A stretch of 64,000 bases of DNA. Source: Psychrobacter immobilis. GTDB taxonomy: Bacteria > Pseudomonadota > Gammaproteobacteria > Pseudomonadales > Moraxellaceae. The translations under genes were made by a program, and so were the position numbers. The stretch spans positions 310,001 through 374,000 of the forward strand of contig NZ_CAJGZM010000004.1 in NCBI RefSeq assembly GCF_904846175.1, given 5' to 3'. Positions 9,070-19,536 of this stretch are shown in pieces (positions within the stretch are counted from its first letter, which is position 1; each line of letters opens with the position of its first letter). Under the pieces are notes generated by a model. It did not search any database and was not told the DNA's origin. It saw nothing but the letters and a program-made list of their open reading frames with translations.

Positions 9070-9784
9070 CTTCTACCATGATAAGTTGAATAGGAAAGGT
9101 AATAATGTCAAAGGCCTTGGCTATCGGCATCAGCGTTTTGAGCCTTCTTTCTTCTGCCAATGCTTTGTCTGGCTGATAATGATAAAACTTCAGCATGGTC
9201 GGTTGCGGCAAGCGATAGGCGAGCGTCTCGATATTTTTCACCGCCGGCGCCACTGTCACAGGGAGGCGCCAGAGACTCTTTGTACAGCGTGTCATATCAC
9301 CCGCAAAGCCGTCATAACAAGTAAAATTAAATTCTTCAAGCTTAGCCGTTTCACCTGCAACTAGCAGATGCGTCGGTTTTTCAAACCATAATATGGTAGC
9401 AATGCATCCTTGTGCCGAGATGCAGCCTTGCTCGCCTATTCTTATTCTAAAATAGGGCGCATTGAATGCCGGCATCGGCTTAAAGGAAAAATAAGCCAAA
9501 TCCACCTGGTCTAAAATATCCATAAATTCACGATCTCTATTGGCGCTCTGCACCAAATAGCTGTGCTTTTCTCCGGCAAATACAATGACATGCTCAACCC
9601 CTTGAATAGGCGCGGCGGGCTTACCGACAGCGATGATGGTATCGGTAAACTGCTCATCGGCGACCCACTTTACATCTTCTTGTAGCATCAATTGGTAATC
9701 GAGCTTTTCTGTCACGATACAGCTGCTTAAACCTAAAACTAATGAACTAGCTAAACATAGTCTGGAAAGTGATTTTAACATCAT
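9059..9784 (-). CDS. Lipoprotein of unknown function
   Basis: A 241-residue predicted lipoprotein. A basic N-terminus, a hydrophobic stretch and the lipobox L-S-S-C (about residue 22) predict cleavage by signal peptidase II. The mature part has several cysteines (one pair in a Q-G-C-I-S-A-Q-G-C segment) that could form disulfides in the periplasm. No conserved domain is recognised. It is monocistronic and convergent with the EamA transporter. Confidence 0.75.
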   Translation of the reverse strand: MMLKSLSRLCLASSLVLGLSSCIVTEKLDYQLMLQEDVKWVADEQFTDTIIAVGKPAAPIQGVEHVIVFAGEKHSYLVQSANRDREFMDILDQVDLAYFSFKPMPAFNAPYFRIRIGEQGCISAQGCIATILWFEKPTHLLVAGETAKLEEFNFTCYDGFAGDMTRCTKSLWRLPVTVAPAVKNIETLAYRLPQPTMLKFYHYQPDKALAEERRLKTLMPIAKAFDIITFPIQLIMVEGAK

Positions 9785-9997
9785 ATTTTTCTCTGCTTAA
9801 AAGAATAAGAGACCATCGAGAAGGGATTGTTAAATCTGATATTAAGCCAGTTTTTCATAAATAAGTTGGCTAATTTGCTAAATAATTACAAGTAAAACAT
9901 CAAGAGTTTTGGCGAAAAAATTTAGACATATATCAAGAGCTTAACCCTTATTTCTGTCTATTCAAGCAGAGAATCCTATAAAGTTGCTGCTGATATA

Positions 9998-10026
9998 TTG
10001 ACAAAGGTCGACATTCGCTATTTAAT
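9998..10026 (+). promoter_or_regulatory. Sigma-70 promoter for the FadL-type porin gene
   Basis: A perfect TTGACA, 17 bases, TTTAAT. Transcription would start near 10033, leaving a leader of about 74 bases. Nothing else was found in the 322-base gap from 9785 to 10106. Confidence 0.7.
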
Positions 10027-10106
10027 CTAGGGATTAAAGCCAACTATAAAAAGTAAGCATGATTTTATAGTTTGCTCGTGTTTTTAACTGACAAAAGGAT
10101 ATTGTC

Positions 10107-11513
10107 ATGAGCGCTCAGCTGTTTTTAGGATTTACGAATTCTGCTACCCTTTCTCGTTCTTCGCGCTATTTGCTCAATGCCGGTACTTTGACGGCGCTAA
10201 GTCTCGCTATTAGCTCAGCGCATGCCGCTGGCATAGAATACAGCAAACAATCGGTTGCGCCTTTTTTTGAGCCGGGTAATTATGCCGAGCTATCTTATGC
10301 GTATGTTGATCCAAAAATCGAAGGCACCGATGCTGCTGGTAATAAAATCGGCGACATGATGGATGACTTTGATTTACCCGGAGCCGCTATTAAAATCGCC
10401 CCGACCGCCAATACGGCATTGGCAGTGATTTACGAAAAACCCTTTGGTGTCGATACTGAATATGCAGCAGGGAGTATTTTTAACAATAGCATGGGCACCA
10501 CGGAGGCGCGGGTAGAGACAAATGGCATCACGCTTTTAGGCGGTGGTAAGATTAGCAATAATGTGTGGCTATATGGTGGTCTTGAGTACCAAACGTTAAA
10601 AGGCAATATTACTGGCGCGCAGCCAGTAGGTCTGACTACCGCAGTTTCTCAGGTGATTGATCAAGCAGGGGCGCTTTTTGGTGTACCGACCACTGAGGCT
10701 TATTATGATTTGGTTAATAAACAAAATAACGGCACGATTACGCCAACTGAAGCCGCAACTTTGGGTGCTATTAATGAGACGGCTATCAATCCTGTAGCGA
10801 CAGCGCCAACCTATTATACGTTAGACTTTGAAAACGAAAATACGCTAGTGCCCGTCATTGGGATGGCGTATGAAAAGCCAGAGATTGCCTTGCGCGCATC
10901 ATTAACCTATCGCGCGCCTGCCAAATATCAAGTATCTGGGGTAGAAAACCTACAAGTTATTTTACCACCTATCGCTGGTGGTGATGGGGTAACACCGGGA
11001 ACAGCTACTGACGAAGTTGCCTTACCGCTAGCGGGCAAGACCGAAGTGAAAATGCCGCAGTCGGTCAATTTAGACTTCCAAACGGGCCTAAGTGAAAAGT
11101 ATCAGTTATTAGGAATGGTCAACGCGCGCTGGGTAGATTGGAGTAACTTTAATGTTGCCCCGCCTTTAGCGACATTATCAACACAAGAGCCCTTAGCTGC
11201 TTATAAAAAGGACGGTTATGCGGTTGAAGTGGCATTGGGTAAGCAGTTTAATCCCAAAGTTTCAGGCGAAGTACGCTTGGGCTATGACCACGGTACTGGT
11301 GCGCCGCTCAGTCTATTGGGGCCTTATGACTCTATCAAAAGCTTAGGATTAAGCGCGCAATATAAATTGACCGAGCAGCTTAGTGTTTCTGCGGGCGGTC
11401 AGTATATGTGGTTTGAAGGCGGTCCAGTCGATACCAAGGTTGATGGTCGCGTAGCCAATATCGACGATGGAACAGGCTATGCGCTTGGCATGAAACTTGG
11501 TTATCATTTTTAA
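10107..11513 (+). CDS. OmpP1/FadL/TodX-family outer membrane transport protein
   Basis: An outer-membrane beta-barrel of the FadL type, which moves long-chain fatty acids or other hydrophobic compounds across the outer membrane. The export signal is long, with an A-H-A cleavage site near residue 40. The mature protein opens with A-G-I-E-Y-S-K-Q-S-V, resembling the FadL N-terminal plug region. Alternating hydrophobic strands follow, ending in the aromatic terminus G-Y-H-F needed for barrel assembly. The 468-residue length fits. An AAAGGA site lies 8 bases before the ATG and a strong promoter lies at 9998. The ligand cannot be read from sequence. Confidence 0.85.
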   Translation: MSAQLFLGFTNSATLSRSSRYLLNAGTLTALSLAISSAHAAGIEYSKQSVAPFFEPGNYAELSYAYVDPKIEGTDAAGNKIGDMMDDFDLPGAAIKIAPTANTALAVIYEKPFGVDTEYAAGSIFNNSMGTTEARVETNGITLLGGGKISNNVWLYGGLEYQTLKGNITGAQPVGLTTAVSQVIDQAGALFGVPTTEAYYDLVNKQNNGTITPTEAATLGAINETAINPVATAPTYYTLDFENENTLVPVIGMAYEKPEIALRASLTYRAPAKYQVSGVENLQVILPPIAGGDGVTPGTATDEVALPLAGKTEVKMPQSVNLDFQTGLSEKYQLLGMVNARWVDWSNFNVAPPLATLSTQEPLAAYKKDGYAVEVALGKQFNPKVSGEVRLGYDHGTGAPLSLLGPYDSIKSLGLSAQYKLTEQLSVSAGGQYMWFEGGPVDTKVDGRVANIDDGTGYALGMKLGYHF

Positions 11514-11569
11514 GAGTTGACTGAGATTATTTATTAAAAATAGCTCATATTAGCGCTGATAGAAAGTAG

Positions 11570-11607
11570 AAAAAAGCACTTACTTTAAAAAGTAGGTGCT
11601 TTTTTTA
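11570..11607. terminator. Bidirectional rho-independent terminator
   Basis: A long stem (AAAAAGCAC plus inner TTACTTT, paired with AAAGTAGGTGCTTTTT) has A and T tracts on both flanks. It separates the FadL-type gene from the convergent lipoprotein gene. Confidence 0.85.
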
Positions 11608-11626
11608 CTGCTTGAAAAGCGCTTTA

Positions 11627-12760
11627 TTAATCAACACTTTCGGTTTGGCAAAACAGCCCATTTAAGCATTCTCGATTGCTGCTGCCGATTTTCCAAATAG
11701 GAGGTATCTGCATGGCTTGATTTAATTGCTCATGTATCCTTGTCCAGTCATCCATCTCATAGCCATCTTCGTTAGTGCTAGGCGCTGGATAAAGCTCTTG
11801 ACGCTCGCTATCGGATAACGCCATAAAGTTAAGATAGTTTGTTGCATCCTTTGCCAAGATACTATTGGGACGTTTGGTGAGTGCAACCATCGTCTGCTTA
11901 TACTCTGGTTCAAGAAACTCATGAATAGCATCATCCGTCCATCCAGTATTGTCTGAGCCAAAGAATAAAGAATAGCGGTATAAGTCCAATAAAATCTTGG
12001 CATCTTTCACCGCGTAGCCATTTGGATAACGCGTTATATAATCTTCCCAAAACACCGCACGCTCAACCAACTCTTCAAAAGAGGTAGTAATGGCGGCATC
12101 GCTCCAAAAGATATCTTGATTATCCTTTGCCATCCGCTGAATGAATGTTTTTTGGTCAGGACGTAGATAAGGGGTAAAGATGTCTGCCATAGCTTTCAAA
12201 TCATGACTAAAGGCATAGTAACCTTCGCCTAAATTATAAACTCTAACATCGGCATCATTTTGGATAAGACCAATCAAGTAGCGTACGCGTGGGCTCAGAT
12301 TTTTTAGTTTTTCTTCCGCTATTTTTTCGCCTTGCTCTAAGGCGTTCATCACGTCAAAAAAATCTTGGTCAAATTCTGCACTGTTAAGATCAGTTTCCTC
12401 CCATAAAAAACGCTCATACATCGCTTGATAGTCTTTTAGTAAATTCAATACTTCGGCATTACTAGCCGTTGGCAAACAGGCTTTTAATTGTTTTTGAATG
12501 GCATAAATAGCTTCAACCTTACTGGTGTTATCTACTTTTTTCATGGCGTCACTAAGCGCTAAACAGGTTTTTGCGTCTAGCGCTGAGTCTGTTGCGGTAG
12601 TCGTTTTGGCTGCTGACTTTTCTAAGGGCGTCGGCTTAATAACTTGTTCTGTATTTTTTGCCTCACTTGATTCAGGTGACGCATCTGATTTAGGTTGGCA
12701 GGCGCTCATACCTAAGAGGAAACTTAGCCCTATTGCCAGCGATAATATGGTTTTTTGCAT
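11627..12760 (-). CDS. Large lipoprotein of unknown function
   Basis: A 377-residue predicted lipoprotein with a lipobox G-M-S-A-C (Cys at about residue 21). A Ser/Glu/Thr-rich linker runs to about residue 60, and the rest is a mostly alpha-helical domain rich in acidic and aromatic residues. A cysteine pair lies in the C-terminal N-R-E-C-L-N-G-L-F-C segment. I recognise no family. It is transcribed alone and ends at a bidirectional terminator. Confidence 0.75.
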   Translation of the reverse strand: MQKTILSLAIGLSFLLGMSACQPKSDASPESSEAKNTEQVIKPTPLEKSAAKTTTATDSALDAKTCLALSDAMKKVDNTSKVEAIYAIQKQLKACLPTASNAEVLNLLKDYQAMYERFLWEETDLNSAEFDQDFFDVMNALEQGEKIAEEKLKNLSPRVRYLIGLIQNDADVRVYNLGEGYYAFSHDLKAMADIFTPYLRPDQKTFIQRMAKDNQDIFWSDAAITTSFEELVERAVFWEDYITRYPNGYAVKDAKILLDLYRYSLFFGSDNTGWTDDAIHEFLEPEYKQTMVALTKRPNSILAKDATNYLNFMALSDSERQELYPAPSTNEDGYEMDDWTRIHEQLNQAMQIPPIWKIGSSNRECLNGLFCQTESVD

Positions 12761-13117
12761 GGACTCTATCCTTTAAGTAAATGCTAAAAATAAATACTAA
12801 TAAAAGTGACAGTTATTTAAAAATTTGGCAAAAGATGTATGGGTGGTATATTTAACGTTTAATAAAATTTTCACTGCTTTTACTATCCTAATACCCTTAT
12901 AAGCTCACATAAATAATAGCGTTTAAAAGGTTGAAAATATACTTACGTCGGTGTTTTTGTTTGTAAGTGTTACTTGGAATCATCCTCTCTACCCCCTATA
13001 AAGAACACGGCTGATAAATAGACCGCTTAATAATGATAAGTGACAATGACAAACGCTCTTTATCAATGCTTAACAGCTCTTAATACCGTATTCTTATAAC
13101 AACAAACAAGGCATCTC
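12761..13117. other. Intergenic region between divergent genes
   Basis: These 357 bases separate the lipoprotein gene from the old yellow enzyme gene. They are AT-rich and must hold both promoters. I could not assign a convincing promoter pair or regulator site. Confidence 0.6.
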
Positions 13118-14221
13118 ATGGCACACGATAACTTATTCGAACCCGTCAAAATGGGCACTCAAACTCTAAAAAATCGCATCATCATGGCACCGTTAACCCG
13201 CTTACGCGCGGTCGAGCCAGGTGATGTGCCGACTGCACTTGCTGGAGAATATTATGCGCAGCGTAGTGGTGCAGGATTGGTCATTACCGAAGCGACGCAG
13301 GTGTCTTTTCAGGCCAAAGGCTATGCGGGCGCGCCCGGTATCCATACCGAAGATCAGACAACCGCATGGAAAACCATCGTTGATAATGTCCATGCCAAAG
13401 GCGGCAAGATTGTCGTTCAGTTATGGCACACGGGTTTGGTCTCACACGAAAGCGTCCAACCTGATGGCAAAGCGCCTATTTCAGCGTCCGATGTTCATGT
13501 GGGGGTACGTACCACATTGCGTGACAGTAATAACCAAGCGATTCGCGTTGAGTCTACGACCCCGCGTCCAGCCACGCTTGAGGAAGTGCAGCAAGTTATC
13601 GCTGACTTTGGACTTGCGACCAAAAATGCCAAAGAAGCAGGTTTTGATGGCGTAGAGATTCATGGCGCGCATGGTTATTTGCTACATCAGTTTTGGGTTG
13701 AGCAAACCAACCAGCGCGATGATGAGTATGGCGGTAGCCGCGAGAATCGTGCGCGTTTGACTCTTGATGTCATCGATGCTTGCGTCGCTGCGTGGGATGC
13801 TGACCATATCGGTATTCGCGTGTCACCACTTGGTACGTTTAATAATGTCGAAGCAGGCTACAATGAAGACGAAAATATTTGGCTAATTGAGCAGATTAAT
13901 AAGCGCGGGCTGATGTATCTGCATCTTTCTGAGCCTGACTGGGCAGGTGGTACGCCTTATAGTACGGAATTCCGTCAACGCGTTCGTGATGCTTTTGGGC
14001 AAATGATTATTGCTGCGGGTGGCTATACGGCTGAAAAAGCAGAGAGAAATATCAAGGATGGCTATATCGATGCGGTTGCTTTTGGTCGTGACTATATCGC
14101 CAATCCTGACTTAGCGGAACGTATCCGCGAAGGCGCGCCGCTTAATGAGCAACATCCACAAAGCTTTTATGGCGGCGGTACAGAAGGCTATACCGATTAT
14201 CCGTTTTTAAACCAAGCTTAA
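13118..14221 (+). CDS. nemA: Alkene reductase, old yellow enzyme family (NemA-like)
   Basis: An FMN-dependent NAD(P)H oxidoreductase that reduces activated C=C bonds and nitro compounds; NemA is N-ethylmaleimide reductase. The TIM-barrel motifs appear in order: L-F-E-P-V near residue 5, M-A-P-L-T-R near residue 24, Q-L-W-H-T-G near 100 and [11 protein letters not shown] near 180. The active-site region then reads [10 protein letters not shown], followed by the A-F-G-R phosphate-binding segment near 330. The 367 residues match the family. An AAGG site precedes the ATG. No nemR-type repressor gene adjoins it. Confidence 0.9.
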   Translation: MAHDNLFEPVKMGTQTLKNRIIMAPLTRLRAVEPGDVPTALAGEYYAQRSGAGLVITEATQVSFQAKGYAGAPGIHTEDQTTAWKTIVDNVHAKGGKIVVQLWHTGLVSHESVQPDGKAPISASDVHVGVRTTLRDSNNQAIRVESTTPRPATLEEVQQVIADFGLATKNAKEAGFDGVEIHGAHGYLLHQFWVEQTNQRDDEYGGSRENRARLTLDVIDACVAAWDADHIGIRVSPLGTFNNVEAGYNEDENIWLIEQINKRGLMYLHLSEPDWAGGTPYSTEFRQRVRDAFGQMIIAAGGYTAEKAERNIKDGYIDAVAFGRDYIANPDLAERIREGAPLNEQHPQSFYGGGTEGYTDYPFLNQA

Positions 14222-14281
14222 GTGTTTATCGGATAAATCATTCGACTGGCTTTATTGATTGAAATAAAGTGATAATGAATC

Positions 14282-14321
14282 AAAAAAGCCACCCTGCGAT
14301 AATTAGCAAGGTGGCTTTTTT
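14282..14321. terminator. Bidirectional rho-independent terminator
   Basis: A 12-bp stem (AAAAAAGCCACC/GGTGGCTTTTTT) lies between the convergent old yellow enzyme and pirin genes. Confidence 0.9.
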
Positions 14322-14337
14322 AATGGGTAAATTTTAG

Positions 14338-15324
14338 CTATTTACCAAAGTTGCCCGTTTGATAATCACGAAAGGTTTGGCGCAGCTCCTCTTGGGTATT
14401 CATCACAAAGGGGCCATAGCCTGCTACTGGCTCGCTGATAGGTTCACCACTTAATAGTAATAATTTAACCGTACTTGGTGCTTGCTCATCACCAGAAAGC
14501 TTAGAAGCTGATAGCTTAGGATACGTTAGCTCAATACTATCGCTTATCTGCGTTGCTGCTTGTTCATTGACAGAATCAATAGCAGTACTAGTCGGCGTGG
14601 TAAACTGAATCAGACTACCTGCGCTCACTGGCGTATCATTAATCAGTAGCGTGCCTTCTTGCACCAATATCATGACATTATGGCTGTTTGGCACTTGCAG
14701 CGTCGTTGAGCCAGTGCTATGCAAGGCAATATCCCACATATTGATTGGCGTAAAGGTACTTGCCGCGCCTGTCGTATTTTGCCATTTACCAGCAATAATC
14801 GCTGCTTTACCTATCGAATTTTCGTCTTTATTGTCCGTTAAATTAACAATAGGTAAGTCATCACGTTTCAGCGTTTGATATTTAGGCTCAGTCAGCTTAT
14901 GGGCACTTGGCAAATTGACCCATAATTGCACCATGCTAAAAGGACCGCCACGTTGGCTAAAGTCGGGCGAGTGGAATTCTTCGTGCTTGATGCCGCGTCC
15001 TGCGGTCATCCACTGCACACCGCCTTCTTGAATGACGCCATAACCACCGGCCGAATCCGCATGGCTAATCTCGCCGGCGTAAGCAATCGTTACCGTCTCA
15101 AAACCCTTATGCGGATGCTGCCCAATGCCGTGCGGCTTCGTCTTATAGTTTGGATTTGGCGCAAAGTTGGTCGGCTGACCATAGTCTAATAATAAAAACG
15201 GATCGGTATGATAATGATTAAAATCAGCATCATTATCTAAATGATTGAACAAGGTTTTGACATAAAAACCATCGCCGACCCAATGCGGCACTTTATCGCT
15301 ATGAATATATTGGATAGAACGCAT
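14338..15324 (-). CDS. Pirin family bicupin protein
   Basis: A pirin/YhhW-like metal-binding bicupin of 328 residues. The N-terminal cupin carries the expected ligands: two histidines in H-P-H-K-G-F-E-T, then the His and Glu of I-K-H-E-E-F-H, spaced as in pirins. The second cupin (about residues 190-310) is degenerate in metal ligands, which is usual. Bacterial pirins have quercetin dioxygenase or redox-sensing roles; which applies here cannot be read. GAGG lies 7 bases before the ATG. It is monocistronic. Confidence 0.88.
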   Translation of the reverse strand: MRSIQYIHSDKVPHWVGDGFYVKTLFNHLDNDADFNHYHTDPFLLLDYGQPTNFAPNPNYKTKPHGIGQHPHKGFETVTIAYAGEISHADSAGGYGVIQEGGVQWMTAGRGIKHEEFHSPDFSQRGGPFSMVQLWVNLPSAHKLTEPKYQTLKRDDLPIVNLTDNKDENSIGKAAIIAGKWQNTTGAASTFTPINMWDIALHSTGSTTLQVPNSHNVMILVQEGTLLINDTPVSAGSLIQFTTPTSTAIDSVNEQAATQISDSIELTYPKLSASKLSGDEQAPSTVKLLLLSGEPISEPVAGYGPFVMNTQEELRQTFRDYQTGNFGK

Positions 15325-15582
15325 TGAGCACCTCGTAAACCTAACTGTATTAAAAAATACTTATTTATTTCATCATCATTCTTTAAACGCTCATTATTAA
15401 ATAATAACTCTTCAATAATAACGACAGGCAACTATTAAGTAATTCTAAATCTATACCGATTTATATAGTAATTATATTTATACTTATCAAGTATTTAGCG
15501 GTTTCTATCCTATTTAAACAACCTGCTTTTTGATAAATAGCCTTTGAATGGCTAGAATTTATATTAATAGCATGCCTTAATA

Positions 15583-16884
15583 TTAAATCACTTCACCGCA
15601 AACAAAACCACTTGCCCACGCCCATTGAAAGTTGTAGCCGCCAAGCCAACCTGTGACATCGAGCACTTCACCGATAAAATAGAGCCCGTCTTGATGTTTG
15701 CTTTGCATGGTCTTTGACGATACCTCATCGGTTGTTATGCCGCCGCGCGTGACTTCAGCGGTACGATAGCCTTCGGTGCCAGACGGTTTTAGTTGCCAGC
15801 CATTGAGCGTTGCGCCAAGCTCTATCAGGCGCTCATCTTTAATATTGGCAAGCTCTGTATCTTTGATATCGTCCCACAAATGCGTTTGTAGCGCTGCCAG
15901 CAGTTTTTTCGGTAAAGCATTGTCGGTCTTGTCTGCCAAAACCGTCCGGATGAGCTGGCGTGGATGTGATTTTTTATGAGTTAGCAAAAGCGCAGTCATA
16001 TCGATATCAGGGAGCAAATTGATCGTGATGGTTTCGCCGATATGCCAATAGTTGGACAGTTGCAGCATGGCAGGTCCAGATAGTCCGCGATGGGTAAATA
16101 GCAGCGGCAACTTAAAGGAGATGCGCTCATTACTGGCAATCACCGGCAGACTAATACCAGCAAGCGCGCGAATCAGCTCACCAGTTTTATCGGTGAAGGT
16201 AAAGGGAACAAGACTTGCATCGGTTGCTATCAGCGTATGCCCGAACTGCTGCGCAAGCTCATAACCAAAGCCACTAGCACCTAATGTCGGAATCGATAAG
16301 CCGCCCGTCGCTACCACGAGTGACTGACAGCGATAGTTGGTTTGTGGCAGCTTGGTCTGATTGGCTGACTCTTTTCTCTCTTGTTTTTCTTTTTTACTGA
16401 GCGCTTTGGTTGTTGATAATTGAAAGCGGGATTTTTTATCGTTTTCGAGTGCTTGCACGCTGTCGATTTGGGTATTGAGCTTGACTTGTACACCGACGGC
16501 GGCACATTCATCAAGGAGCATGGTTAAAATATCTTGCGCCGAGTCATCACAAAATAGCTGCCCGTGCTCGCGCTCATGGTAAGGAATTTTATGTTGCTCA
16601 ACCATGCCGATAAATTCCCAACTCGGATAACGGCTTAGCGCTGATTTACAAAAGTGCGCATTGCTACCGATAAAATGTTCAGGCTCGACAAAGTAATTGG
16701 TAAAGTTACAGCGCCCGCCACCTGACATCAGGATTTTTTTACCAGCTTTATTGGCGTGGTCGAGCACCAAGACGCGGCGACCACGGCGACCAGCGGTGAG
16801 CGCACAATATAACCCTGAAGCACCAGCGCCAATGATGATGACATCATAGTGATTGTGTGATGGTGCATTGCGCGGATTTTCCAT
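15583..16884 (-). CDS. HI0933-family FAD-dependent oxidoreductase (BaiN/YhiN-like)
   Basis: A flavoprotein of the HI0933/YhiN family. The dinucleotide-binding G-A-G-A-S-G-L lies near residue 20. The G-K-K-I-L-M-S-G-G-G-R-C-N-F-T-N signature follows at about residues 46-61, and the C-terminal G-E-V-L-D-V-T-G-W-L-G-G-Y-N-F-Q-W-A segment is diagnostic of the family. I chose the ATG at 16884 (433 residues); the frame is open to 16947 but the extra 21 residues lack family features. A Lys/Glu-rich insert at about residues 170-190 is not typical. The physiological substrate of most members is unknown. Monocistronic. Confidence 0.85.
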   Translation of the reverse strand: MENPRNAPSHNHYDVIIIGAGASGLYCALTAGRRGRRVLVLDHANKAGKKILMSGGGRCNFTNYFVEPEHFIGSNAHFCKSALSRYPSWEFIGMVEQHKIPYHEREHGQLFCDDSAQDILTMLLDECAAVGVQVKLNTQIDSVQALENDKKSRFQLSTTKALSKKEKQERKESANQTKLPQTNYRCQSLVVATGGLSIPTLGASGFGYELAQQFGHTLIATDASLVPFTFTDKTGELIRALAGISLPVIASNERISFKLPLLFTHRGLSGPAMLQLSNYWHIGETITINLLPDIDMTALLLTHKKSHPRQLIRTVLADKTDNALPKKLLAALQTHLWDDIKDTELANIKDERLIELGATLNGWQLKPSGTEGYRTAEVTRGGITTDEVSSKTMQSKHQDGLYFIGEVLDVTGWLGGYNFQWAWASGFVCGEVI

Positions 16885-17351
16885 GACGATATGTTCCAAA
16901 AAGCGAGAGGTTTTAAAAGTTAAAATAAATAGTAGGTTTTGAGGCAATAAAATAGCAGGCTACTCAATATAGCTTGCCGTTGTTTTCAACCCTATCTTTA
17001 GGCTAGCCATTGTCCATGTTTTCTTTCAGCTTACAAGGATTAAATAAGGCGATAAGAGATTTTCTATGCGCCGAAAATTTTCAAAGATTCTAAAAATGTA
17101 GGCACGAAGAATATTATTGAATAATCAATCGATTCATTAAGATAGGTATTATCTTATTAAGTATACAGCTGTGCAGCGGAATTGTTGTGATTCACGGTTG
17201 ATGTCTTGCAACCATCGCGCTTATTTGTCAAACTATCCTTAGGTGTCACATTATGGAAGATGACGCTTATTACCTGTAGCAGCTATTGCTCGACGACTAA
17301 TGTTCGACAACAACCGCTATAGGTCATAATAATTAGAAAAGGATGACTACG
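16885..17351. other. Intergenic region between divergent flavoprotein and acs genes
   Basis: These 467 bases hold the divergent promoters for the HI0933-type gene and acs. A TTGTCA at 17225 followed by AT-rich sequence is a possible weak acs promoter. I saw no CRP-like palindrome that I would defend. Confidence 0.5.
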
Positions 17352-19313
17352 ATGACTCAGAAATCATTTCCTATCACGGCTGAATTTGTCGCCGCCGCCA
17401 ATACTACCGCCGAGCAATATACCAAAGACTATCGAGAATCCATTGCGTCACCTGAGGCAAACGATGCCTTTTGGGCAAAGCGTGCCGAGCTGATTGATTG
17501 GATAAAAAAGCCCACCAAAATTAGCGACGTCAGCTACGATTTAGAAGACTTCCGTATCAAATGGTATAAAGATGGTGAGCTCAATATCTCGGTCAACTGT
17601 CTTGATCGTCATGTCAAAAACAACCCCTATAAACCGGCGATTATTTGGGAAGGTGACCATCCGTCATTGCATAAAATCATCTCATTTAAAGAGCTGCACG
17701 AAGCGGTTTGTCGTCTAGGTAATGCGATGCGCAAACTTGGGGTAAAAAAAGGCGATCGCGTCACCTTATATATGCCTATGATACCAGAAGCCATAGTAGC
17801 AATGCTGGCGTGTACTCGTATTGGGGCGGTGCATTCGGTGGTATTCGGCGGCTTTTCTGCTGAGAGTTTGGGCAACCGTATCATTGATAGCCAATCTAAA
17901 TTGGTCATTACCGCTGACGAAGGTATCCGCGGCAATAAGCGCACGCCGCTCAAAGCCAGTGTCGACCGTGCGTTAGACATGGATGGCACCGATAGCGTGA
18001 CCAACGTCATTGTCGTGCATCGTACGGGTAATTCTGTCCCGATGAGCGGACGCCGCGATGTTTGGTATCACAGTTTGGTCGATGGTGAGTCAAAGCATTG
18101 CGAACCTGAGGTTATGAACGCCGAAGACCCGCTATTTTTATTATATACCTCCGGCTCAACTGGCAAACCCAAAGGCGTGTTGCATACGACTGGTGGCTAT
18201 ATCACTTATGCGCTCTCTACGTTCCGTGATGTGTTTGATATTAAAGAAGACGATGTTTACTGGTGTACGGCGGATGTCGGTTGGGTGACGGGCCATACTT
18301 ATGCTACTTACGCGCCGCTTGCCAATGGCACGACGACCGTTATGTTTGAAGGTGTACCAGAATATCCAACGTGGGCGCGTATCGGTCATATTATTGATAA
18401 ACACCAAGTCACAGTCTTGTACACGGCACCGACGGCTATCCGTGCCATGATGAAAGAAGGTGATACTTTTGTGCGTGAATCGGATCGCTCAAGTTTGCGC
18501 TTGCTGGGTACTGTTGGTGAGCCGATCAATCCGGAAGCGTGGGATTGGTACTATCATGTCGTCGGTGGCGGTAAATGTCCAATTGTCGATACTTGGTGGC
18601 AGACGGAAACCGGCGGTATTTTACTGGCGCCGATACCGGGCACGGTAGATATGAAACCGGGCGCGGCGATGAATCCCTTGTATGGCATTGTACCCGTCGT
18701 CGTTGACGGTGATGGTGAGATACTCGAAGGTGCTGCAGAAGGCAATCTTGCGATAAGCGGCGGCTGGCCCGGGCAGATGCGCACCATTTATAATGATCAT
18801 AAGCGCTTTTTAGAAACCTATTTTACAGAGTATCCGGGCTATTATTTCACTGGTGATGGCGCGCAGCGTGACGAAGACGGGCACTACTGGATTACTGGAC
18901 GGGTAGATGATGTGCTTAATGTCTCGGGTCATCGATTGGGCACTGCAGAGATTGAGAGCGCGGTGGTTGCGCATCCAGCGACCGCTGAGGCAGCTATCGT
19001 CGGTATGCCGCATGAGATTCGCGGTATGGGTATTTGCGCCTTTATTATTCTCAAGTCGGGTGAAACCGCTACTGAATCACTAAAAGCTGAGCTGAATCGC
19101 CATGTACGTATGGAGATTGGTCCGATTGCCAATTTAGATGCTATCTATATCGTTGATGTTTTACCCAAAACGCGCTCTGGGAAAATTATGCGCCGTATCC
19201 TGCGTAATCTCGCAGCAGGGCAGTATGTTGGACTGGGGGATTTATCGACCCTTGCTGATAGCGCCGTTATCAATGAGTTGGTTGATGTGGTCAAGGCTGA
19301 ACGCGGCGACTAA
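17352..19313 (+). CDS. acs: Acetyl-coenzyme A synthetase
   Basis: Acs converts acetate, ATP and CoA to acetyl-CoA via acetyl-AMP, the high-affinity route of acetate use. The AMP-binding P-loop [11 protein letters not shown] is near residue 262. The W-W-Q-T-E-T-G motif follows near 412 and Y-x-F-T-G-D-G near 498. The C-terminal T-R-S-G-K-I-M-R-R carries the catalytic lysine that is the usual acetylation target. I chose the ATG at 17352 (653 residues): AAAAGG at 17337-17342 touches the ATG at 17343 but lies 9 bases before the one at 17352. The acetate-producing ackA-pta genes are in the same window at 34-37.6 kb. Confidence 0.95.
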   Translation: MTQKSFPITAEFVAAANTTAEQYTKDYRESIASPEANDAFWAKRAELIDWIKKPTKISDVSYDLEDFRIKWYKDGELNISVNCLDRHVKNNPYKPAIIWEGDHPSLHKIISFKELHEAVCRLGNAMRKLGVKKGDRVTLYMPMIPEAIVAMLACTRIGAVHSVVFGGFSAESLGNRIIDSQSKLVITADEGIRGNKRTPLKASVDRALDMDGTDSVTNVIVVHRTGNSVPMSGRRDVWYHSLVDGESKHCEPEVMNAEDPLFLLYTSGSTGKPKGVLHTTGGYITYALSTFRDVFDIKEDDVYWCTADVGWVTGHTYATYAPLANGTTTVMFEGVPEYPTWARIGHIIDKHQVTVLYTAPTAIRAMMKEGDTFVRESDRSSLRLLGTVGEPINPEAWDWYYHVVGGGKCPIVDTWWQTETGGILLAPIPGTVDMKPGAAMNPLYGIVPVVVDGDGEILEGAAEGNLAISGGWPGQMRTIYNDHKRFLETYFTEYPGYYFTGDGAQRDEDGHYWITGRVDDVLNVSGHRLGTAEIESAVVAHPATAEAAIVGMPHEIRGMGICAFIILKSGETATESLKAELNRHVRMEIGPIANLDAIYIVDVLPKTRSGKIMRRILRNLAAGQYVGLGDLSTLADSAVINELVDVVKAERGD

Positions 19314-19376
19314 ATAGCATTATCAATAGCTATATATCGCTAAGAGGATGTTGATTAAACGAACGCTTAACTTTCC

Positions 19377-19412
19377 GAAAAGCCATGTTATTAAAGATAG
19401 CATGGCTTTTTT
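19377..19412 (+). terminator. Rho-independent terminator of acs
   Basis: A 10-bp stem (AAAAGCCATG/CATGGCTTTT) with a 13-base loop and a T tract lies 64 bases after the acs stop. Confidence 0.88.
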
Positions 19413-19536
19413 ACGTAGATAATATTGATATTGGCAGGCTTTAAAGGTTCAATATACTAAAATTACCGTGCGGTTTTTATAGCCCAATGGCTATCGTTTC
19501 TATTTTGCCCCATACTTTATAAGGTTTACTGTCATT